Below the pieces are notes generated by a model. It did no database searches and was not told the origin of the DNA. It saw only the letters and a list, made by a program, of their open reading frames with translations. From Trinickia violacea (lineage in GTDB: Bacteria > Pseudomonadota > Gammaproteobacteria > Burkholderiales > Burkholderiaceae): a DNA stretch of 64,000 nucleotides. The stretch spans positions 2,790,001 to 2,854,000 of the forward strand of contig NZ_CP040077.1 of assembly GCF_005280735.1 (NCBI RefSeq), written 5' to 3'. Within the stretch, counting starts at the first letter, position 1. Each line of letters opens with the position of its first letter. This document shows, piece by piece, positions 57,982 to 64,000 of the stretch. Both the position numbers and the translations under genes were made by a program.

Positions 57982-58707
57982 ATGATCGATGTCCGCCACG
58001 CCAGCCAACGCGGCCGCGCCGAGCACGGCTGGCTCAGCTCGCGCCACTCGTTTTCGTTCTCCAGCTACTACGATCCGCAGCAACTCGGCTTCTCCGACCT
58101 GATCGTCATCAACGACGACCGCGTCGCACCGGGCCAGGGTTTCGGCAAGCATCCGCATCGGGACATGGAGATCTTCTCGTACGTGCTCGAAGGCGCGCTC
58201 GAGCACAAGGATTCGATGGGCACGGGTTCCGTCATCGTGCCCGGCGACGTGCAATTGATGAGCGCGGGCACGGGTGTCGCGCACAGCGAATACAACCATT
58301 CGCGAAGCGAGCCCGTGCATTTCCTGCAGATCTGGATCGTGCCGTCGGAGAAAGGTGCAACGCCGCGCTATCAGCAGAAGAACTTCGCTGCTGCGGACAA
58401 GCGCGGCAAGCTGCGGCTCGTGCTGTCGCCTGACGGCGAAGGCGAGTCGCTTGCCTTGCGGCAGGACGCGCGCGTCTACGCTGGGCTCCTTGACGGCGAC
58501 GAGAAGGCCAGCCTGCCGTTGCAAGCGGACCGCTACGCGTATGTGCATGTGGCGCGCGGCTCCGTCGTGCTCAATGGCGTGCGCCTGAACGAAGGCGACG
58601 GCGCGCGCATTCGCAACGAGGACATGCTGACTTTCGCGGAAGGCCGCGACGCCGAAGTGCTCGCGTTCGATCTGCGCAACCGCGAACTCTCCGACATGTA
58701 CGCCTGA
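57982..58707 (+). CDS. Pirin family protein (YhhW-like)
   Basis: A 241-residue bicupin. The N-terminal cupin has the metal ligands His57 and His59 in 'GKHPHRDMEIFSYVLEG' and His101 and Glu103 in 'GVAHSEYNHS'. This is the layout of E. coli YhhW, which has quercetin 2,3-dioxygenase activity in vitro; the natural substrate is unknown and other pirins act as redox sensors. It is preceded by a LysR gene on the other strand and followed 76 bases later by DoxX on the same strand. Confidence 0.92.
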   Translation: MIDVRHASQRGRAEHGWLSSRHSFSFSSYYDPQQLGFSDLIVINDDRVAPGQGFGKHPHRDMEIFSYVLEGALEHKDSMGTGSVIVPGDVQLMSAGTGVAHSEYNHSRSEPVHFLQIWIVPSEKGATPRYQQKNFAAADKRGKLRLVLSPDGEGESLALRQDARVYAGLLDGDEKASLPLQADRYAYVHVARGSVVLNGVRLNEGDGARIRNEDMLTFAEGRDAEVLAFDLRNRELSDMYA

Positions 58708-58783
58708 TTCGAACTCGGATCGCTTCTGCTTTTGGACCGAAACCTACGATCTGATTTTTACTGATTACCCGAAAGGAACGAAC

Positions 58784-59197
58784 ATGAGATACGACCTTTT
58801 TGAGCAACGCAAGGATGCGATCCTGCTGGTTGCCCGTGTGCTGTTGATGGTGCTCTTCGTGATATTCGGCTGGAACAAGCTGACCGGCTTTTCCGGCACC
58901 GTCGCCTATATGGCGACGACCGGCGCGCCCGCGCCGGAGTTGTCCGCGATCATTGCGGTCGTGATGGAGTTGGTCGTCGGCCTTGCGCTCATGGTCGGCT
59001 TCTATGCCCGTCCGCTTGCGCTCGTGCTCGCCGTCTACACGCTCGGCACCGCGCTCATCGCCCACCACTTCTGGAGCATGACGGGCATGGTCGGCTACGA
59101 CAACATGATCCACTTCTACAAGAACGTGAGCATCATCGGCGGCCTGCTGTTCCTGGCCGCGGCCGGCCCCGGCAAGTACTCGCTCGATCGCAAGTAA
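58784..59197 (+). CDS. DoxX family membrane protein
   Basis: A 137-residue protein with four hydrophobic segments. Family marks are 'LLVARVLLMVLFVIFGWNKL', 'MELVVGLALMVGFYARPLAL' and 'NMIHFYKNVSIIGGLLFL'. DoxX/YphA proteins are small inner-membrane proteins linked to redox and oxidative stress in several bacteria; the activity is unclear. AAAGGAAC precedes the ATG. It is in tandem with the pirin gene, a pairing that fits control by the upstream LysR. Confidence 0.92.
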   Translation: MRYDLFEQRKDAILLVARVLLMVLFVIFGWNKLTGFSGTVAYMATTGAPAPELSAIIAVVMELVVGLALMVGFYARPLALVLAVYTLGTALIAHHFWSMTGMVGYDNMIHFYKNVSIIGGLLFLAAAGPGKYSLDRK

Positions 59198-59252
59198 GCT
59201 CGGCCAATTAGCTCGAACGCCTCATCGCCCGGTCCGGGCCCATTCGACGGCG

Positions 59253-60527
59253 CTACGCGTGATGCGTGGCGCCGTCGGCGCGTCTGGCGGTCGCGAGCAT
59301 CACGCCGCCGATCACGACGACGCCCGTGAGGATGCCCGCGAGCCGCAGCAAGGCAGGCTTCGGGTCCGCGGACCATTGATGATCCTGTACGAAGACCATG
59401 ATGAACGCGATCGTGAACTGCCGACCGGCATAGCTCGCGCCTTCCTTGCCCGTCTGCAGATGACAGCCGACCCACACGCCCAGCGCGAGGGCGATCATGC
59501 AAGGGATCGTTTCACCGCGCAGCACCGGCAGCAACGCGACAGCGATAACGCCTGCCAACAGGCAACCTGCGAGACGCTGCACCATTTTTTCGAGCACGGG
59601 GCGTATCGTGTCGTCGACGATCGAAGCGGCGGGCAGCACGACGACCGCGATCGTCGTGACCATCGCCTGCGCGAAGCCCGGCAGGTTCAGCACATACGCG
59701 AGCGCAGTGAGAATCGCGATCGACACGCCTGCCTGCATCGCGAGACGCTTGCGCGCGGCTTGAAACGACACGGGCTCGAGCGTGATGACGGGCGCCGGGC
59801 CCAATCCCGCGGGCGCCGCGGGCTCGGCGGTTGCGGCGTCGTCCGCGGCGGCTGACGGTTGGGCATTGCCACGCGCCTTTTGCGCGACGCGAGTGAACCA
59901 ATCGCGATGCGCGGCCCAGACCGAGATGGCCCAGGCCGAAGCTTCCTTTCCTTCGGGCCACGCCATGCCGCGATGCACGACGACGAGTTGAGCCAGCGCC
60001 GAGACCAGCACGCACGCCAACGTCCCGACGACCACCTCGATGACGCGCAACACCGCAAACCCCGCGCTCGCTTTCATCGACATGAGCAAGTGGGCCTCGA
60101 ACGCGACCATCAGCGCGGTAATGGCGCCGAGAATCCACGCGTAGCTCGCCTCCGAACCGATCGCGCGATAGACCGAGACCCCGCCGATCACGCCGAGCAC
60201 CGGCACGAAGAGCCACGGCAAGCCGCCCAACCACGGTCCGGCGAGCGCGCCGACAATCGCGCCGATCACGGTACCGAGCACGCGATGCAGGCCGCGCTTC
60301 GCGGACGCGCCGAGGCTCGTCTGCATCACGGTATAGCCGCTGATCGCGGCCCACCAGGTGTTCGACAAATGCAGCGCGTGCGCGAACAGCACGGCGAGCG
60401 CGACCGAAAGCGTCGCCTGCGCCGCGAACCCCATGCGTTCGGGCGACGATCGCCATGCGGCCAGCTCGCGTGCAATCCCATAGGCCGCGTCGCGCGCCGC
60501 GTCGGCGACATGCGCGAATGCATTCAA
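59253..60527 (-). CDS. FUSC-family membrane transporter-like protein
   Basis: A 424-residue protein with two sets of hydrophobic segments around a cytoplasmic part, as in fusaric-acid-resistance/aromatic acid exporters: 'LSNTWWAAISGYTVMQTSLG', 'RGLHRVLGTVIGAIVGALAG' in the first half and 'QAMVTTIAVVVLPAASIVDD', 'LEKMVQRLAGCLLAGVIAVA' in the second. It is shorter than the ~650-residue FUSC exporters. The start is a TTG that overlaps the stop of the patatin gene (TTGA), with GGGGTCGAG before it; further upstream the frame lies inside the patatin gene. The two proteins are thus translationally coupled. Confidence 0.85.
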   Translation of the reverse strand: MNAFAHVADAARDAAYGIARELAAWRSSPERMGFAAQATLSVALAVLFAHALHLSNTWWAAISGYTVMQTSLGASAKRGLHRVLGTVIGAIVGALAGPWLGGLPWLFVPVLGVIGGVSVYRAIGSEASYAWILGAITALMVAFEAHLLMSMKASAGFAVLRVIEVVVGTLACVLVSALAQLVVVHRGMAWPEGKEASAWAISVWAAHRDWFTRVAQKARGNAQPSAAADDAATAEPAAPAGLGPAPVITLEPVSFQAARKRLAMQAGVSIAILTALAYVLNLPGFAQAMVTTIAVVVLPAASIVDDTIRPVLEKMVQRLAGCLLAGVIAVALLPVLRGETIPCMIALALGVWVGCHLQTGKEGASYAGRQFTIAFIMVFVQDHQWSADPKPALLRLAGILTGVVVIGGVMLATARRADGATHHA

Positions 60528-61705
60528 CGCTCGACCCCACGCTCCATCCGATGCACCGAGATGCCTTCCATCGGATCGGGGTCCTCGCGCCACGGCGCGC
60601 GCCGCAGCATGCGCAGCGTGTCGTCGTAGCCGACGGCCCAGCGCCGCTCGATGCCGCTCGACGAGAAGTCGATGTCCTTGTGCAGCTCGTCGCCGTTGAA
60701 ACACGGTGCGTCGAGCTCGATCACCCGCATCGTCGTGCCGCAGCCCCACGCGAGCAGTTCTTGAATGGCGGCCGAATCGCGCTCGCCCTCGGGAATGTGC
60801 TTGCCCAGCTCGCGAATCACGTGACGCAGCCGGTGGATCTGCCGCTGCCGTTCGAGGTGGCTCTCCGCGCGGCTCGAGTACTGGATGTCGCGCTGACGCC
60901 CCATCGCCTGCCAGATCGAAACCGGTTCGGGCCCGTGGGCCGGCCACAGCTGCACCGCGAAAATCACGGAGCTGCGGCGCGGATGATCGTCGAGCACAGC
61001 TTCGAGCGGCGTATTCGAGTAGACGCCGCCGTCCCAGTACGTTTCGCCGTCGACGCGCACTGACGGAAACCCGGGCGGAAACGCCGCGGACGCCATCACG
61101 TGATCGACGGAAAACGCGGCATCGCGATTCGTGAAGTAGCGCATCCGGCCGTTCGCGACGCCGACCGTGCCGACCGTCAGCCGCGTCGCCTTCTCTTTCG
61201 CGTTCAGATAGTCGAAGTCGACGAGCGCGTTGAGCGTCTCGCGCAGCGGCTCGGTCGTATAGAAGGCGGCTTGGTCGACCCCGACCGGCATTTGGAGGCC
61301 GAGCCAGGCCCCGGGTCGCGGCGTGAAGAACGGCGAGATGCCCTGCGTCACGATCGCGAGATTGCGCAGCCAGTCGTCCCAGAACGGAAACCAGCCGCCC
61401 GTCGCGCTGCCCGGATACGCGACGCGGCGCCAGAACTCCCTGAGCCGCGCGAGTCGCCGCTCGCGCGGATTGCCGGCGATGATCGCGCCATTGATCGCGC
61501 CGATCGACGTGCCGATCACCCAGTCGGGCTCGACGCCCGCATCGTGCAGCGCCTCGTAGACGCCGGCCTGGTACGCACCGAGCGCCCCCCCGCCTTGCAG
61601 CACGAATACGATCTGTCCGGGAATGTCGGCGCACGCCGACCGGTCCGGCTCCTCCTGCTGCGCAGGCAGCGGACCGCTACGGCCGCTCGGTGCGTCCTGA
61701 TCCAT
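60524..61705 (-). CDS. Patatin-like phospholipase with DUF3734 tail
   Basis: A 393-residue patatin. The oxyanion hole is 'LQGGGALGAYQAG' (residues 37-49), the nucleophile Ser67 in 'IGTSIGAING', and the dyad Asp225 in 'YWDGGVYSNTPL'. The last ~100 residues, from 'QYSSRAESHLERQRQIHRLR' on, resemble the DUF3734 region found behind many bacterial patatins. It probably acts as a lipid acyl hydrolase at the inner membrane; there is no signal peptide. The FUSC membrane gene begins on its stop codon. Confidence 0.92.
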   Translation of the reverse strand: MDQDAPSGRSGPLPAQQEEPDRSACADIPGQIVFVLQGGGALGAYQAGVYEALHDAGVEPDWVIGTSIGAINGAIIAGNPRERRLARLREFWRRVAYPGSATGGWFPFWDDWLRNLAIVTQGISPFFTPRPGAWLGLQMPVGVDQAAFYTTEPLRETLNALVDFDYLNAKEKATRLTVGTVGVANGRMRYFTNRDAAFSVDHVMASAAFPPGFPSVRVDGETYWDGGVYSNTPLEAVLDDHPRRSSVIFAVQLWPAHGPEPVSIWQAMGRQRDIQYSSRAESHLERQRQIHRLRHVIRELGKHIPEGERDSAAIQELLAWGCGTTMRVIELDAPCFNGDELHKDIDFSSSGIERRWAVGYDDTLRMLRRAPWREDPDPMEGISVHRMERGVER

Positions 61706-61848
61706 GAACCCTCCTTCGTGCGTATAACGAAGTCGCGCGGATGCCGCGCGCCGGGCGGCCTAGTGAACTGCCGCATGAAGCGTCGGCGTGCGAGGCATCG
61801 CACGCATAGCATAGGCGAGCGGCGCCCGATTGGCGTGTCGATCGGCGT

Positions 61849-62169
61849 TCAATTCGTCGGCTGCTGCGGACGCACATAAGTTCGCACGCCGGCCAGCGGC
61901 GAGCCGTATTCACCGGATTCGACATTGTTCGGCAGGCCGTTGACGAGCTGGGCGCGCGGATCGGCCGGATTCAGATTCAGCTCGCCGGCCTGCTGGTTGC
62001 CGTGCGTCGGATACTCGCTGCCGCGCGCGGCGTTCGGCATCAAGCGCGTGCTGTTCTCGGGCGCGTACATGTCGTCTTGAGGGCTCAGACCTTGCGCGTA
62101 TCCGTGAGCCGCGAGTCCACACGCTGCCGTGCACAATGCCACGCGCAGCACCATCGCCATTCGTTTCAT
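61849..62169 (-). CDS. Small exported protein
   Basis: A 106-residue secreted protein with GGAGG eight bases before the ATG. The signal peptide ends AHGYAQG (about residue 26). The mature part is Asn/Pro/Gly-rich and polar ('DDMYAPENSTRLMPNAARG', 'GELNLNPADPRAQLVNGLPN') and ends with 'SPLAGVRTYVRPQQPTN'. No cysteine, no recognisable domain, likely flexible. It stands alone between the patatin gene and the divergent phasin gene. Confidence 0.72.
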   Translation of the reverse strand: MKRMAMVLRVALCTAACGLAAHGYAQGLSPQDDMYAPENSTRLMPNAARGSEYPTHGNQQAGELNLNPADPRAQLVNGLPNNVESGEYGSPLAGVRTYVRPQQPTN

Positions 62170-62434
62170 GTTCGCCTCCGAAATCAGGAAAAAGCCGGGG
62201 AAAAGGCCGTCGCGGGCCGCGCAGCACGGCAACCGGCGTTTGCGCGGGCCACCGTGAAAATACGCATGGCCGCGGCCGACGGATTCACTGTAGACGCTCC
62301 GGGCGCGTCGCACACGGGCACGGATGACGCCCGGGCACGCCCCTACATTACTGGCGCGCGATGCGCGATACCATGTGCGCGCGCCATGCATTACCGCCTT
62401 GCCGTCCCCATCCATCCCTTTCGGAGCCGCGATC

Positions 62435-62860
62435 ATGGAAACCACCAATCCCAACAGCCTTTTCGCCGAATACGCCAAGATGATCGAGAAGTTCAAGCTC
62501 CCCGGGATCGACGTCTCCGCCGTGTTGGAGTCGCAACGCAAGGACATCGAGGCACTGGCGGCTGCCAACGCCACGGCGATCTCGGGCATGCAGACGCTCG
62601 GCCAGAAACAGGCGGAAATCCTGCAATCGACGATGAGCCAGGTGCAATCGCTCGTCACGCAACTGACCACCTCGGGCGCCACGCCGTCCTCCAGCGCGGG
62701 CGAACTGGTGCAGCAAGCGCTGCACAAGGCGCTGGCGGACATGCAGGAGCTTGCGGACACGGCCTACAAGACGCAGTCGGACAGCTTCGCCGTGGTCAGC
62801 AAGCGCGTGTCGGAGCACGTCGAGGAACTGAAGGCGCTCTTGCAGGCGAAGAAACCCTGA
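62435..62860 (+). CDS. Phasin family protein (polyhydroxyalkanoate granule)
   Basis: A 141-residue mostly helical phasin (PF09361 type): 'NPNSLFAEYAKMIEKFKLPG' then 'VLESQRKDIEALAAANATAI', 'QTLGQKQAEILQSTMSQVQS' and 'AYKTQSDSFAVVSKRVSEHV'. The F-x-K-P/L-P-G-I/V-D-V and L-x-x-x-x-K-D-I-E-A-L-x-x-A-N blocks are typical of beta-proteobacterial phasins, which coat PHB granules. The ATG at 62435 follows GGAG by nine bases; the longer in-frame reading upstream has no homology. No pha genes are adjacent. Confidence 0.88.
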   Translation: METTNPNSLFAEYAKMIEKFKLPGIDVSAVLESQRKDIEALAAANATAISGMQTLGQKQAEILQSTMSQVQSLVTQLTTSGATPSSSAGELVQQALHKALADMQELADTAYKTQSDSFAVVSKRVSEHVEELKALLQAKKP

Positions 62861-63244
62861 GCATCCGGCGTCGGCCGCGAGGCTCGGTCAACGCCACGCG
62901 AAGCGCGAAGGGAGAGCCGCGATGCTTGCCGCCGGCTCCCCGCTGTCGCGTGAACCGCGGCGCCCTTCCCAGCCTCGACAACCGCCGAAACCCACGAAGC
63001 GCCGACGACGGTAGGAACGACGCGATGCACCGTCGTTGAAGCTGGCTGCTCTATTTAAATCGATTGTTGGTGCGAAAACGTACGCAGCCAAACGAAATGG
63101 CGTATGCCCGATTCCGGTAAATAGACGATGCTTAATGCTCCGATAGTTGGACGTCCGCAAACACTGAATTGCGATTCCGACGGATTATCGACAGCGCTCG
63201 AATCGGTACACTAAATCAGCAAAAGAGTCTCGGGGGGCCCTAAC
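62861..63244. other. Non-coding stretch
   Basis: GC content drops in 63040-63240 (ATTTAAATCG and similar). I find no gene, terminator or repeat that I can support; it may hold the promoter of the tiny gene that follows. Confidence 0.4.
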
Positions 63245-63349
63245 ATGTTGACCGCTTTTTTCGTTGCCAGCCCGTTCGCGATAGCGGCGTTGTTTGCGTT
63301 TGCCAAGTTTGCCGACGCGCGCACCGGCGCAGCCGAACGCGACTTGTAG
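63245..63349 (+). CDS. Tiny membrane protein candidate
   Basis: A 34-residue product: a single hydrophobic segment (FFVASPFAIAALFAFAKFA, about residues 5-23) followed by a short polar end (DARTGAAERDL). A purine-rich GGGGGG lies seven to twelve bases before the ATG. The form is that of small single-pass inner-membrane proteins. It is below the length at which composition can prove coding. Confidence 0.4.
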   Translation: MLTAFFVASPFAIAALFAFAKFADARTGAAERDL

Positions 63350-63375
63350 ACGCCGGTGGCGCGAACGACGCGCGC

Positions 63376-63756
63376 CTAATCGCCTGACATCTCCTCATCC
63401 GGGACTTCGTCGCCGAATCGCTCGCCAACGTAGCACCGCATCGCAGCAATCAACGCCGTTGCGCCGGTATGCCGGAAATCCGCTTTCGCGATCTCGCGCC
63501 GGTTCCCCACGCTCTTCTCGGCTCCCCAGCAATCGTCGAACTTGACGATGCTGATCCCCTCGCGGTCAATGATCGGCCCACCTTCGTTCCAGTCGGTCGA
63601 CGGCACAAAAGCCGCGTCCACCGCGCTCTCGGGGTCGCCGTCGCACGGCGGCTCCTCGACCCAGCACAGTCCGTCGTCGACGCGCGGCTTGGGCAGCTCG
63701 GCTGCACGAGCGACCCAGTAGTCGAGCCACGCACCTTCCAATTCCGATATCCGCAT
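63376..63756 (-). CDS. DUF2591 (phage NinX-like) protein
   Basis: A 126-residue protein that matches the phage-derived NinX/DUF2591 family as I know it: the opening 'ELEGAWLDYWVARAAELPKP', the middle 'DGDPESAVDAAFVPSTDWNE', 'GGPIIDREGISIVKFDDCWG' and the end 'TALIAAMRCYVGERFGDEVP'. GGAGGG precedes the ATG at 63756. Function is unknown; lambdoid phages carry ninX in the nin region. No other phage gene is in the window, so this is an orphan copy. Confidence 0.85.
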   Translation of the reverse strand: MRISELEGAWLDYWVARAAELPKPRVDDGLCWVEEPPCDGDPESAVDAAFVPSTDWNEGGPIIDREGISIVKFDDCWGAEKSVGNRREIAKADFRHTGATALIAAMRCYVGERFGDEVPDEEMSGD

Positions 63757-64000
63757 CGTTGCCCTCCGTATTTGTCTGCAGTGTACGCCTGCCAAGTGTG
63801 GCGAATGTGACACGGATTGCGCGTTGCCGCCGCGCGCTGTCCGTCACAGCGGGCGTTCGGCATGCCGTGCGCCACAGCCCTGCTTCGTGGCCGCCTTGGC
63901 GGATTATTTCGCAGTACTTTATTATCTGCGGAAAATCTTCCTAGGCTCGAAGGCATCCTCGCCATTCGAGTTCGCCGCGCCTCCCACTGGCTTGCCGGCA

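Noticed and set aside
59253..61634. Extension of the FUSC frame to 793 codons
   Set aside because: The part above 60527 lies inside the patatin gene in another frame; the TTGA overlap gives a better start.
1..64000. tRNA or rRNA genes
   Set aside because: I looked for T-loop and anticodon-arm patterns and rRNA signatures in the intergenic regions and saw none; a tRNAscan/Infernal run would settle this.

Overview
The window is a high-GC chromosomal segment from a beta-proteobacterium of the Burkholderiaceae (Burkholderia sensu lato, for example Paraburkholderia or Trinickia). This is inferred from gene content: a second Hfq with a long disordered tail, DUF2968, DUF2844/DUF3443 and DUF2147 exported proteins, a TIGR01841-type phasin, a full odhA-odhB-lpdA operon and a reductive pyrimidine-degradation operon of Burkholderia type. 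I saw no rRNA, tRNA, CRISPR array, intact insertion sequence or prophage. Most of the window is core or long-resident accessory chromosome.

Layout. 1-6.9 kb: the end of an SGNH acyl-hydrolase gene, a DUF2239 gene with a twin CCCGGG operator, a TPR-like lipoprotein, a vanillyl-alcohol-oxidase-type flavoprotein, a His-rich exported protein, and an ECF sigma/anti-sigma operon headed by a small lipoprotein. 7.2-12 kb: Hfq2, a tiny conserved acidic protein with LtrA, DUF2968, a small Fis-type HTH protein, DUF2147 and a stand-alone DUF4096 (transposase N-domain) protein. 12-21 kb: zapE, then lpdA/odhB/odhA (2-oxoglutarate dehydrogenase) and typA. 21.5-26.6 kb: a MarR-controlled tripartite efflux operon (MarR, outer-membrane factor, EmrA, EmrB). 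26.5-33 kb: the rimP-nusA-infB-rbfA-truB translation operon. 33-38.7 kb: rluB and scpB with unusual disordered tails, an aminotransferase and a LysR regulator.

38.7-44.3 kb is looser: a second stand-alone DUF4096 gene, a pair of REP-like hairpins, several small exported or hypothetical proteins, a YdcF-like membrane protein, and bamC without dapA beside it. 44.6-48.6 kb holds a DUF2844/DUF3443 pair, a divergent TetR/isochorismatase-fold pair around a large inverted-repeat operator, and small proteins. 48.7-57 kb is the pyrimidine operon (M20 amidohydrolase, PreT, PreA, NCS1 permease, dihydropyrimidinase) with a divergent RutR-like TetR gene and an operator placed on the promoter. 57-64 kb: LysR with pirin and DoxX, a translationally coupled patatin/FUSC pair, a phasin and a NinX-like DUF2591 gene.

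The strongest leads are: (1) the DUF3443 lipoprotein, which carries two DTGS motifs and other landmarks of a bilobal pepsin-like aspartic protease and is paired with a secreted DUF2844 protein; (2) a REP-like hairpin family with a common grammar and a shared 5' tag, present three times; (3) two diverged stand-alone DUF4096 proteins lacking a catalytic domain, possibly domesticated regulators; (4) several operator/promoter architectures readable by eye (RutR-like, TetR, MarR, ECF, RstA-like).
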